From Candidatus Epulonipiscium sp. (GTDB lineage Bacteria; Bacillota_A; Clostridia; Lachnospirales; Cellulosilyticaceae), in NCBI GenBank assembly GCA_012841565.1, contig DUUM01000053.1, forward strand, positions 66,127-130,126: 64,000 nucleotides of DNA. The letters run 5' to 3'. How positions within the stretch are numbered: position 1 is the first letter of the stretch; each line of letters begins with the position of its first letter. This document shows, in pieces, positions 1 through 7,740 of this stretch. Both the position numbers and the translations under genes were made by a program. Under the pieces are notes generated by a model, which was given only the letters and a program-made list of their open reading frames with translations, was not told where the DNA came from and did not search any database.

Positions 1-117
1 AAACTAAAAGAAATTGACGAAGTATCTTATATAAGATTTGCTTCTGTCTATAAACAATTCAAAGATATTAATGAATTTATTTTAGAGTTAGAAAAAATTA
101 AAAAAGGAAAAATATAA
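1..117 (+). CDS. nrdR: NrdR C-terminal end (partial)
   Basis: The window opens inside a reading frame of 38 codons ending at TAA 115-117. The peptide contains [20 protein letters not shown], the characteristic end of the ATP-cone domain of NrdR, the zinc-finger/ATP-cone repressor of ribonucleotide reductase genes. Only the C-terminus is present; the zinc finger and most of the ATP cone lie upstream of the window. The gene converges on comM, and a shared palindromic terminator separates them. Identification rests on this short but very characteristic motif. Confidence 0.88.
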   Translation, partial: KLKEIDEVSYIRFASVYKQFKDINEFILELEKIKKGKI

Positions 118-143
118 ACCTATTGCTTATAAGCAATAGGTTT
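116..143. terminator. Bidirectional intrinsic terminator between nrdR and comM
   Basis: A perfect 28-nt inverted repeat (14-bp arms beginning AAACCTATTGC) starts at the nrdR stop codon. It is followed on the + strand by a T-rich run, and read the other way it lies just after the comM stop. It can serve both convergent genes. Confidence 0.85.
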
Positions 144-151
144 ATATTTTT

Positions 152-1675
152 TTATAGATTAAAAGTTCGGTCTAGGACTCTGTACTGAATTGCTTCAGTT
201 AAATGAAATAGCTCAATGGTGTCAGAGTCATCTAAATCTGCAATTGTACGAGCGATTTTAATTATTTTATGATAAGACCGGGCACTTAAATTAAGTGTAT
301 GAAATGCCTTTTTTAATAAATCTTTTTGCGCAGACCCTAAGGGGCAATACTTTTCGATTAGGGGCGGTTGTAGCTCGGAATTATACATAATAGACTCTTT
401 TTTATATCGATTAGTTTGTATCTTAATTGCATTTTTAACCCGGACAGCAATGTCATTAGAAGATTCACTGCTACTAGAAGTCAGTTGATCGTAGGCAATA
501 GCTCTGGTTTCAATGTGTATATCAATTCTGTCTAACAGAGGACCGGATAATTTTCGAAGATACTGTCTTACACTTTGAGAAGAGCACTGACATTTTGTAT
601 CATCAGGGTAGAAACCGCAAGGACATGGGTTTGTAGAGGCGATAAGCATAAAGTTTGCAGGAAAGGTTAGTGAGCTATTAACACGGGATATGGTCACGTC
701 CTTAGATTCTAATGGTTGGCGCAGTGTTTGAAGGACATTTTTATTAAATTCTAAGAACTCGTCTAAAAATAAAACTCCTTGATGTGCCAAACTGATTTCA
801 CCAGGTTTTGGTATTTTGCCTCCACCAATTAAAGCAGATGGTGTTGTGGTGTGATGAGGAGATCTAAAGGGTCTCTTAGTAATAACATGAGATTTATTAT
901 TTAATTTGCCGGAAATGCTATATATTTTGGTTACTTGAAGACTTTCCTCAAAAGATAAGTCGGGCAAAATACTAGGAAGTCTATGAGCCATCATTGTTTT
1001 TCCAGATCCAGGAGGTCCTATCATAAGGAGGTTGTGATTCCCAGCGCCAGCAATTTCAAGGGCGCGTTTCACCTCTTCCTGCCCTTTGACATCTCGGAAA
1101 TCTAAGGTTGTGCCACTGTCCTTGGGGTGATTGTTTGTATTAAATTTAACAGGAAGACATGGGTTTTCGCCTGTTAAGTGAAAAATTGCTTCTTTTAAAG
1201 ACGAGATTCCAATGGTATCAATTCCTTTGACAAGAGCGCTTTCTGATGCGTTAGAAATGGGTACAAGGCATTGCTTTAAGATGGCATCTTTTGCAGTACA
1301 GGCAATGGGTAAGATTCCATTAACACTTTGGACGCTGCCATCAAGTGAAAGTTCTCCTACAATCATATGAGAATCTAAAGCGTCTTGTTCAACAACGCCA
1401 ATACAACATAATATACCAAGTGCAATAGGGAGATCATAATAAGCACCCTCTTTTTTATAATCAGCAGGGGCTAAATTGACGGTGATACGTTTTACAGGAA
1501 AAGGATAACCACTATTTTTAATAGCGCTTCTTACACGTTCCTTTGACTCGCGCACAGAGGAGTCGGGCAATCCAACCAAATCAAAAGAGGGGAGGCCGTT
1601 ACTAATATCTACTTCTACAGTTACAATTAATCCATCTACGCCCTTAAGGGCACAACTTGTTAATTTGCAATACAT
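152..1675 (-). CDS. comM: YifB/ComM family AAA+ ATPase (Mg-chelatase-like)
   Basis: Protein of 507 aa, the usual length of the YifB/ComM family. The N-terminal part is a Lon-protease-like ChlI fold (GLPSFDLVGLPDSSVRESKE). A Mg-chelatase AAA+ core follows with Walker A GPPGSGKT near residue 219 and Walker B GVLFLDEF, plus a cysteine cluster (CPCGFYPDDTKCQCS) and a C-terminal Mg-chelatase subdomain. ComM of Gram-negative bacteria is a branch-migration helicase used in natural transformation; the Firmicute role is less clear. I start at ATG 1673-1675, which has an AGAAAGGAT ribosome-binding site and begins MYCKLTSCALKG as the family does. The frame is open 20 codons further upstream, but that extension resembles nothing in the family. 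It lies next to dprA, another transformation gene, on the opposite strand. Confidence 0.9.
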   Translation of the reverse strand: MYCKLTSCALKGVDGLIVTVEVDISNGLPSFDLVGLPDSSVRESKERVRSAIKNSGYPFPVKRITVNLAPADYKKEGAYYDLPIALGILCCIGVVEQDALDSHMIVGELSLDGSVQSVNGILPIACTAKDAILKQCLVPISNASESALVKGIDTIGISSLKEAIFHLTGENPCLPVKFNTNNHPKDSGTTLDFRDVKGQEEVKRALEIAGAGNHNLLMIGPPGSGKTMMAHRLPSILPDLSFEESLQVTKIYSISGKLNNKSHVITKRPFRSPHHTTTPSALIGGGKIPKPGEISLAHQGVLFLDEFLEFNKNVLQTLRQPLESKDVTISRVNSSLTFPANFMLIASTNPCPCGFYPDDTKCQCSSQSVRQYLRKLSGPLLDRIDIHIETRAIAYDQLTSSSSESSNDIAVRVKNAIKIQTNRYKKESIMYNSELQPPLIEKYCPLGSAQKDLLKKAFHTLNLSARSYHKIIKIARTIADLDDSDTIELFHLTEAIQYRVLDRTFNL

Positions 1676-1941
1676 AAGATTAATATCCTTTCTAAAGAAC
1701 ATAGAGTAATAAACAAACATATTAGAGTATAACAAGTTTTAAGATATATAATCATTATTTAAGAAGTTTATTAAGAATCCTTTGCAAAACATGATTGAAT
1801 CTATATTGAATGGGTAATACTAGAAAAAGGCTATCATTTTAGATATAGGAGGGTGATCATATCATTAATTGGTACTACTACTGGATAACGACCATAAAAA
1901 ACATAGGACATGTAAAAAGGAAAAAACTGCTAGGAACCTTT

Positions 1942-2955
1942 GTGACGCCCCAAAGGGCTTATGATGCAGATTATAACGATTATGAAAAGCTTCTTTACCT
2001 ATCCAAGGAAGATATTAGCTATATTATGGAATCAAAATCTCCAACTAGAATCATGGGTGAAATTGAAAAAATAAAAAGTGAAGGGATACAAATAATCTCA
2101 ATAGACGATAATGAATACCCTGAAGTACTCTCACAGATAGATCATCCGCCTTATGTTTTATATAAGAAGGGGAACATGAATATAATAAATCCATGTATTG
2201 CAATAGTAGGGTCTAGGAAATGCAGCGAATATGGGCACGCAATGGCTTATGAAATTGCAAAGGGATTGGCAAAGGTGGGGGTTGTGGTAGTGAGCGGGCT
2301 CGCCAAGGGAATAGATGCTGCAGCTCATATAGGGGCGTTAGAGATGGGGAAGACAGTGGGTGTTTTGGGAAATAGCCTAGATAAGTACTACCCCCCTAGT
2401 AATGCTAAATTACAGCGACAAATAGAGGCGCAGGGGTGTACTTTATCAGAATATCCATTAAATACTGAACCACATCCAGGATTCTTTCCTGCTAGAAACC
2501 GCATCATAAGTGGCTTAAGTAGAGGGGTCCTTATAGTAGAAGCAGCAGAAAAAAGTGGCTCTCTTATTACGGCCAATTTTGCCCTAGAACAAGGAAGAGA
2601 TGTATTTGCAGTTCCCGGGAATGCCTGGAGCAAAATGAGTATGGGAAGCAATAAGATTATTCAGCTAGGTGGGAAGCTAGTGATGAATGCAGATGATATT
2701 ATTGAAGAAATTGAACAATATTTACCTGTTCAGCCGATCAAAAATGGTGATGATGAGCAGAATAGGCATCTTAATAAACTTGCACAAGATGAAATAATGG
2801 TATATGATAACTTAAGTCGAGAACCGTTATATATAGATGAAGTAAATAATAAAATAAAATTACCAATTGCTACATTGCAACATATAATAACATCCCTAGA
2901 ACTTAAGGGGTTAATTAAAAGATTACCTGGGCAAAGATTAGTTAGAAATGAATGA
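1942..2955 (+). CDS. dprA: DNA-processing protein DprA (start uncertain; coding probably begins near 1861)
   Basis: DprA/Smf loads RecA on incoming single-stranded DNA during natural transformation. The Rossmann-like core is complete: AIVGSRKCSEYG, SGLAKGIDAAAHIGAL, GNSLDKYYPPSN, FPARNRIISGLSRGVLIVEA, SGSLITANFALEQGRDVFAVPG. A C-terminal winged helix (residues about 275-335) ends in LIKRLPGQRLVR. The first conventional start, GTG 1942, gives 337 aa but has no good ribosome-binding site. The same frame stays open upstream to a TAG at 1846 and encodes WYYYWITTIKNIGHVKRKKL, which matches the N-terminal helix-hairpin-helix region of DprA. A strong site, AGGAGG at 1847-1852, precedes it, but no ATG, GTG or TTG is present there. 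An ATC/ATT start at 1861/1864 or a frameshift near 1865-1872 is therefore likely. It is followed by topA, a usual neighbour. Confidence 0.93.
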   Translation: MTPQRAYDADYNDYEKLLYLSKEDISYIMESKSPTRIMGEIEKIKSEGIQIISIDDNEYPEVLSQIDHPPYVLYKKGNMNIINPCIAIVGSRKCSEYGHAMAYEIAKGLAKVGVVVVSGLAKGIDAAAHIGALEMGKTVGVLGNSLDKYYPPSNAKLQRQIEAQGCTLSEYPLNTEPHPGFFPARNRIISGLSRGVLIVEAAEKSGSLITANFALEQGRDVFAVPGNAWSKMSMGSNKIIQLGGKLVMNADDIIEEIEQYLPVQPIKNGDDEQNRHLNKLAQDEIMVYDNLSREPLYIDEVNNKIKLPIATLQHIITSLELKGLIKRLPGQRLVRNE

Positions 2956-3000
2956 TAGGATGTAAAAGATCCAATGTAAAAGATTAAATGGAGGGATACG

Positions 3001-5067
3001 ATGGCAGATAAATTAGTTATTGTGGAGTCGGCAGCCAAAGTAAATACAATTAAAAAATTCTTAGGTCGCGGTTATAAAGTAGAGGCCTCATTAGGACATG
3101 TTAGGGACTTACCTAAAAGCCAACTGGGTGTTAATATAGAGGAAGATTTTGAGCCCAAATACATTACGATTAGGGGCAAAGGAGAGTTGCTTGCAAAGCT
3201 ACGCAAGCAAGCTAAAACAGCTTCCAAAATATATTTAGCAACTGACCCTGACCGGGAAGGTGAGGCTATATCTTGGCATTTATACCATTCGCTAAAACTA
3301 GAAGGGAAAAATGTTAGTAGAATTTCGTTTAATGAAATTACAGAAACGGCTGTTAAAGACGCCATTAAAAATGCAAGAGAGATTGATATGGATCTTGTAG
3401 ATGCTCAACAGGCCCGTAGGATGTTAGACCGTTTAGTAGGGTACCAAATAAGCCCTATTTTATGGAAGAAAGTTCGAAAAGGACTTAGTGCAGGTCGGGT
3501 TCAATCTGTAACACTTAGATTAATTTGTGATCGGGAACAGTTAATTCGAGATTTTATAGAAGAAGAATACTGGTCAATAACAGTCGATATGAAAAGTGGT
3601 TCTAAGGCGAAACCATTTGAAGCTAAATTTTACGGGAATACGGATGGGAAACTAGAGATTGTAAATGAAACTCAAGCAAATGATATAGTAGATTCCCTAG
3701 GGAAAAATCAGTACGAAGTAACACAGGTAAAGATTGGTAGTCGTACTAAAAATACTTTGTTACCATTTACAACAAGTACGCTTCAGCAAGAGGCATCTAA
3801 GCACCTTGGATTTACCACACTGAAAACAATGAAGATAGCACAGCAATTATATGAAGGTATTAAAATCGATAAAAAAGAAGTTGGGCTAATTACATATCTT
3901 AGAACTGACTCAACGCGTATATCTGACCAAGCACAACAAGATCTCAAGGCGTATATAGGGGATAATTTCGGAGAAGAATATTTCGATAAAAGCAAAATTG
4001 TGAAGAAGTCTAAAAAGTCTAATGTGCAAGATGCTCATGAGGCAATAAGGCCGACAGGTGTTGAGATAAAACCTAACGATATTAAATCATTCTTAAGTAG
4101 GGACCAAAACAGGTTATACAAGCTTATATGGGAACGTTTTATTGCTAGTGGCATGGCGCCAGCCAAATATGAAACCTATTCAATTAAAATTAAAAATGGT
4201 GAGTATGTTTTTAATGCAAATAGCTCTATTGTATTGTTTGATGGTTTTTTAGCAGTTTATAATATGGATAAAGAAAACACTAAACAAGCTCATACGGTAC
4301 AAGTTGAGGAAGGGCAGGTTTTAGATTCTACAAATTTGAAAGCCAATCAGCATTTTACGCAACCACCGGCAAGATATACGGAAGCATCTCTTGTAAAAAC
4401 ATTAGAAGAGAATGGGGTAGGTAGGCCTAGTACATATGCGCCTACAATTTCAACACTTTTTACTAGAGGATATGTGGTTCGAGAAAAAAGAATATTATAC
4501 CCAACTGAACTAGGAGAAATTATAAATGATATTATGGTTGGATATTTTAAAGATATAGTGGACGTAGAATTCACAGCTAACTTAGAACAGGTATTGGATG
4601 GGGTAGAAACAGGAAAGTCTAATTGGAAGCAAGTCATAAGAGATTTTTATCCACCATTTAGTGAAACTTTAAAAGTTGCTGAGGAAGAAATTGGTGAGAT
4701 TAACATAGTTGAAGAAACAGATATTCTATGTGAAAAATGTAACGCAAATATGGTTGTAAAATATGGACGCTTTGGAAAGTTTATAGCGTGCCCTAATTTT
4801 CCGGAATGCAGGAATACAAAACCTTTTTATGAAGAAACTGGAATTTTATGCACAAAGTGTGGTGGCAAAGTATTTTTAAAGAAAACCAAAAAAGGCCGAA
4901 ATTATTATGGTTGTGAAAACAACCCTGAATGTGAGTTTATGTCATGGGATAAGCCTACCGGGGAAAAGTGCCCGCTGTGTCAAGAAACTTTAGTGGAAAA
5001 AGGTGGGAAGACTAAAAAGATTGTATGTAACAATAAACAATGTAATTTTGGCAAAGAGAAAAAATAG
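3001..5067 (+). CDS. topA: DNA topoisomerase I
   Basis: Type IA topoisomerase (688 aa) that relaxes negative supercoils by passing DNA through a transient single-strand break. Residues 1-115 form the Toprim domain with Glu9 (VIVESAAK) and the metal-binding DPDRE at 82-86. The catalytic tyrosine is Tyr299 in ITYLRTDSTRIS. The C-terminus holds three four-cysteine zinc ribbons (starting CEKCNANMVVKYGRFGKF, CTKCGGKVF and CPLCQETLVEKGG) that bind single-stranded DNA; their number is normal for Firmicutes. The start is supported by GGAGGGATACG before ATG. It lies 45 bp after dprA and probably shares its transcript; a strong terminator follows. Confidence 0.97.
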   Translation: MADKLVIVESAAKVNTIKKFLGRGYKVEASLGHVRDLPKSQLGVNIEEDFEPKYITIRGKGELLAKLRKQAKTASKIYLATDPDREGEAISWHLYHSLKLEGKNVSRISFNEITETAVKDAIKNAREIDMDLVDAQQARRMLDRLVGYQISPILWKKVRKGLSAGRVQSVTLRLICDREQLIRDFIEEEYWSITVDMKSGSKAKPFEAKFYGNTDGKLEIVNETQANDIVDSLGKNQYEVTQVKIGSRTKNTLLPFTTSTLQQEASKHLGFTTLKTMKIAQQLYEGIKIDKKEVGLITYLRTDSTRISDQAQQDLKAYIGDNFGEEYFDKSKIVKKSKKSNVQDAHEAIRPTGVEIKPNDIKSFLSRDQNRLYKLIWERFIASGMAPAKYETYSIKIKNGEYVFNANSSIVLFDGFLAVYNMDKENTKQAHTVQVEEGQVLDSTNLKANQHFTQPPARYTEASLVKTLEENGVGRPSTYAPTISTLFTRGYVVREKRILYPTELGEIINDIMVGYFKDIVDVEFTANLEQVLDGVETGKSNWKQVIRDFYPPFSETLKVAEEEIGEINIVEETDILCEKCNANMVVKYGRFGKFIACPNFPECRNTKPFYEETGILCTKCGGKVFLKKTKKGRNYYGCENNPECEFMSWDKPTGEKCPLCQETLVEKGGKTKKIVCNNKQCNFGKEKK

Positions 5068-5139
5068 TTGTCGCTTTATGTTGAATCCTCTTTTCAAATG
5101 TGGTATTATATTGTTATTATATAATATAGTCTAAAATCT

Positions 5140-5169
5140 GCAAAGTTAGAAAACTAACTTTGCTTTTTT
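5140..5169 (+). terminator. Intrinsic terminator after topA
   Basis: GCAAAGTTAG and CTAACTTTGC form a perfect 10-bp stem with an AAAA loop, followed by a run of T residues (5163-5169). It ends the dprA-topA unit. Confidence 0.88.
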
Positions 5170-5259
5170 GTGTAAAACAATCAATAGATGTATAGTATAT
5201 GAATATTTTGAACAAACTATATAGATAATATTATAAGCAAACAATTAGGAGGAAAAGTA

Positions 5260-6009
5260 ATGTCTATAGATTTATTGCAGAAAATGAGAAAGTTTAATCG
5301 GTTACTACAACGGGTAGGTTCTGATCGAGTGGTATTTACAGATATTTGTAAAGTACTGAGTGATGTTACGGCATCGAATATTGTGGTGATTGGCAATAAT
5401 GCAAAAGTATTAGGTATTTTTAATATTGATGAAGAAGCTTTTGTCTCTGAAGAAAAATATATTGATACAATGATTAATGATCAATTGCTTTCAATTATGG
5501 AAGTTAAAGAAAATATGCCTATGAGTAGTATATTTACAGAAGATCCCCTTAGCAAAAGATATAATGCTTGTATCATACCGGTTGTTGCAGGGGGGCAAAG
5601 AGTAGGTACTCTCTTAATTTATAAAAAAGAAGGTAATTACGTAACAGATGATATTATTTTAGGTGAATATGGTGCTACGATTATAGCGGTAGAGGTACTT
5701 CGCTCTGTAAGAACTGAAATAGAAGATGAAGAAAGAAAGACCGCTATTGTTAAGTCTGCTATAGGAACATTATCATATTCGGAACTCGAAGCAATTTTCC
5801 ATATCTTTGATAAGTTAGATGGAACAGAAGGTCTACTAATTGCAAGTAAGATTGCAGATAAAGTAGGGATTACGAGATCAGTTATTGTCAATGCTCTTAG
5901 GAAATTTGAAAGTGCAGGCGTAATTGAATCAAGATCCTTGGGCATGAAAGGGACGTATATTAAAGTTCTTAATAATGTTCTTATTGAAGAATTAAATAAA
6001 CTAAGATAA
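5260..6009 (+). CDS. codY: GTP- and branched-chain-amino-acid-sensing global repressor CodY
   Basis: CodY (249 aa) represses stationary-phase, nutrient-acquisition and often motility genes when GTP and isoleucine/valine/leucine are abundant. The N-terminal GAF-type ligand domain covers about residues 1-155. The C-terminal winged helix-turn-helix contains ASKIADKVGITRSVIVNALR and ends SAGVIESRSLGMKGTYIKVL, nearly the family consensus. The start follows AGGAGGAAAAGTA. It stands between topA and the flagellar cluster, separated from both by hairpins. Adjacency to the fla/che genes fits CodY's known influence on motility in Bacillus, but I did not find a convincing CodY box before flgB. Confidence 0.97.
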   Translation: MSIDLLQKMRKFNRLLQRVGSDRVVFTDICKVLSDVTASNIVVIGNNAKVLGIFNIDEEAFVSEEKYIDTMINDQLLSIMEVKENMPMSSIFTEDPLSKRYNACIIPVVAGGQRVGTLLIYKKEGNYVTDDIILGEYGATIIAVEVLRSVRTEIEDEERKTAIVKSAIGTLSYSELEAIFHIFDKLDGTEGLLIASKIADKVGITRSVIVNALRKFESAGVIESRSLGMKGTYIKVLNNVLIEELNKLR

Positions 6010-6016
6010 CTACTCT

Positions 6017-6047
6017 AAGCTGTCATTTAATAATTCAATGACAGCTT
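6017..6047 (+). terminator. Hairpin after codY (weak terminator candidate)
   Basis: AAGCTGTCAT and ATGACAGCTT form a 10-bp perfect stem around an 11-nt loop, 8 nt after the codY stop. No T-run follows, so termination here is uncertain. Confidence 0.45.
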
Positions 6048-6071
6048 AAATTGTCTAATCGTCTAAAACTA

Positions 6072-6220
6072 CTTTAAATGACAGTCAGCTATCGAATAAG
6101 AGGATTTTTTGTATAAGACTAAGATGTTGTATACATAGCTCTATATAAAACAAATGATATACTTGATTTATTTGGAATTGGGGTATATAATGTGGTATAT
6201 TCAAAATTAACTGTATAAAA
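6072..6220 (+). repeat. Direct repeat copy A: riboswitch 3'-half remnant plus promoter
   Basis: Imperfect copy of 6324-6476. Shared blocks are TTTAAATGrCAGyCAGCTAyCGAAT, GAGGAT followed by Ts, GTATAyATAGyTCTATATAA, ACTTGATT/GCTTGATG and ACwGTATAAAA (lower-case letters mark differences). Copy A contains the 3' part (P3 side) of a c-di-GMP-I aptamer but no 5' part, so it cannot fold as a riboswitch. It carries the promoter that lies upstream of the intact riboswitch. Confidence 0.8.
6163..6191 (+). promoter_or_regulatory. Sigma-A-type promoter P1 upstream of the riboswitch
   Basis: TTGATT (6163-6168), 17-bp spacer, perfect TATAAT (6186-6191). A start near 6198 would place the whole c-di-GMP riboswitch in the leader, so P1 transcripts should be riboswitch controlled. 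Confidence 0.75.
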
Positions 6221-6260
6221 AATCGGATTATGATAGATAGCCTAAACTGTTTCAATATAG

Positions 6261-6366
6261 CAAAATATCTTTTTAACGATAATAGCAAACTTGACGAAAG
6301 GTAAGGACGCAAAGCTAAAGGGCCTTTTAAATGGCAGCCAGCTACCGAATGAGGATATTTTTTTAT
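6261..6366 (+). ncRNA. c-di-GMP-I (GEMM-I) riboswitch controlling the flagellar cluster
   Basis: The conserved GEMM-I parts appear in order: GCAAAC (6285-6290), the P2 hairpin with a GAAA tetraloop (6296-6299), GGACGCAAAG (6305-6314), GGGCC (6320-6324) and the P3 side ending GCTACCGAAT (6341-6350). A closing stem pairs AAAATATCT (6262-6270) with GGATATTTT downstream, running directly into a T-rich stretch (to 6363). The closing helix could therefore act as the terminator. In Clostridioides difficile a type I c-di-GMP riboswitch in the same position, before flgB, switches the operon off when c-di-GMP is high. The same logic is inferred here; the ON/OFF sense is not proven by sequence alone. 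Confidence 0.9.
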
Positions 6367-6476
6367 GCAAAAATAAAGAAATATGTATATAGTTCTATAT
6401 AATATAACCTGTATATGCTTGATGTTTTTGGTACGGGGGGGTTATAATAGAATATATTGTAGAAAAACAGTATAAA
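6324..6476 (+). repeat. Direct repeat copy B: riboswitch 3' half plus downstream promoter
   Basis: Partner of 6072-6220. Its first about 27 bp are the 3' end of the intact riboswitch; the rest is leader with a second promoter. The 104-bp segment between the copies holds the riboswitch 5' half, which exists only once. Confidence 0.8.
6418..6447 (+). promoter_or_regulatory. Promoter P2 downstream of the riboswitch
   Basis: TTGATG (6418-6423), 18-bp spacer containing a run of seven G, perfect TATAAT (6442-6447). It is the repeat counterpart of P1 but lies after the riboswitch, so transcripts from it would escape c-di-GMP control. flgB starts about 85 bp downstream. Confidence 0.65.
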
Positions 6477-6534
6477 AGAAGATTTTATGCTATAATAAAC
6501 TATACCTAAAAATTATTTAGCAAAGGAGAAATAG

Positions 6535-6915
6535 ATGACTAACAACAGAATGTTTAGCTTGCCAGATATTATGAACAAAGCTATTGAATCATCATGGAAA
6601 AGACAAGAATTATTAAGTACTAATATTGCCAACAAAGATACCCCAGGATATAAACGTAAAGATATAAATTTTGAAAAAGTTCTTACTGCAGAATTTGAAA
6701 AAACAGGTAATATGCATGAAGTGAATATTAATAAGTTGTATGGAGAAATTATGTCTCCCTATTCAGATTTCCAGCAGAGATTAGATGGCAGTAATGTAGA
6801 TATAGATTGGGAAATGGCTGAGGTTGCTAAAAACAAGATTAAGTACGATGCTTTAGTTACTCAGACATCAAGACAGTTACAACGTATTGAAAGTGTTATT
6901 ACTAACGTTAGATAA
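6535..6915 (+). CDS. flgB: Flagellar basal-body rod protein FlgB
   Basis: FlgB (126 aa, normal length) forms the proximal rod of the flagellar basal body and is exported by the flagellar type III system. The N-terminal flagellar rod signature appears as RQELLSTNIANKDTPGYKRK (residues about 22-41), and the C-terminus has the usual amphipathic helix pattern (KYDALVTQTSRQLQRIESVI). The ATG follows AAAGGAGAAATAG. It is the first gene of the large motility cluster and the first target of the riboswitch. flgC follows after 21 bp. Confidence 0.97.
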   Translation: MTNNRMFSLPDIMNKAIESSWKRQELLSTNIANKDTPGYKRKDINFEKVLTAEFEKTGNMHEVNINKLYGEIMSPYSDFQQRLDGSNVDIDWEMAEVAKNKIKYDALVTQTSRQLQRIESVITNVR

Positions 6916-6936
6916 TTAAAAGAAGGGGGGAAAACA

Positions 6937-7377
6937 ATGTCATTCTTAAGTTCTATAGATATAAGTGCGTCTGGTCTTACGGCACAAAGATTAAGGCTTG
7001 ATGTAATTTCTCAAAACATTGCAAACGTTAATACCACGAGGACTGAAGATGGAGGTCCATATCGTAGAAAAGCAGTCATATTTGAAGAGAAAAAAGCGCA
7101 ACAGCCATTTTCGGAGGTATTATCGAGTAGTAAACAAGGCCAAGCAAGTGGAGGGGTCCGTGTATCTCGTATAGAAGAAGATGCCAGTCCATTTGTCATG
7201 AACTACGATCCGGGGCACCCAGATGCAAATGAAGAGGGATATGTGGCAATGCCAAATGTTAATATTGTATCAGAGATGGTTAATATGATTTCGGCTAGTC
7301 GTTCATATGAGGCAAATGTTACAGCTATGAATGCTATGAAGTCAATGGCTACTAAAGCATTAGAAATAGGTAGATAA
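6937..7377 (+). CDS. flgC: Flagellar basal-body rod protein FlgC
   Basis: FlgC (146 aa) is a rod protein stacked with FlgB, FlgF and FlgG. The N-terminal rod motif (LRLDVISQNIANVNTTRTED) and the C-terminal helix (VNMISASRSYEANVTAMNAM) are both typical. AGAAGGGGGGAAAACA precedes the ATG. It is tightly spaced between flgB and fliE, so probably translated from one transcript. Confidence 0.97.
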   Translation: MSFLSSIDISASGLTAQRLRLDVISQNIANVNTTRTEDGGPYRRKAVIFEEKKAQQPFSEVLSSSKQGQASGGVRVSRIEEDASPFVMNYDPGHPDANEEGYVAMPNVNIVSEMVNMISASRSYEANVTAMNAMKSMATKALEIGR

Positions 7378-7406
7378 TACCTAGGGGAAATTAGGAGGAG
7401 TATTTA

Positions 7407-7712
7407 ATGGTGAATAAAATCCAAAACATAGGATTGCCAAATTTGGCGCAAAACAAAGAAACGGTAAAAAATGAAGCAGCAAACGGTGTTTTTGAAGATT
7501 TTTACAAAGCAGCTATTAATTTAATTGAAGACACTAATAACTTGGAATTAGAAGCAGACCAAAAGAGCTTAGAATTCGCAATGGGTAAAACTAGCAATAT
7601 TGAAGAGGTTTTAATTGCTCAAAAGAAAGCTAATATTTTACTTCAGTTTACTATTCAAGTTAGAAATAAAGCAGTGGAATCATATAAAGAAATTATGAGA
7701 ATGCCTTTATAA
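7407..7712 (+). CDS. fliE: Flagellar hook-basal body complex protein FliE
   Basis: FliE (101 aa) links the MS ring to the rod. It has the family's conserved C-terminal half: IEEVLIAQKKANILLQFTIQ, then VRNKAVESYKEIMRMPL at the end. ATG follows TAGGAGGAGTATTTA. Position between flgC and fliF is the standard Firmicute order. Confidence 0.95.
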   Translation: MVNKIQNIGLPNLAQNKETVKNEAANGVFEDFYKAAINLIEDTNNLELEADQKSLEFAMGKTSNIEEVLIAQKKANILLQFTIQVRNKAVESYKEIMRMPL

Positions 7713-7740
7713 TAATGAAGAATAGAAAAGAGGTGGAATA

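Noticed and set aside
6017..6047. Part of a second intact riboswitch upstream of copy A
   Set aside because: The 5' aptamer blocks (GCAAAC, GACGCAAAG) are absent before 6072; the segment is only a simple hairpin after codY.
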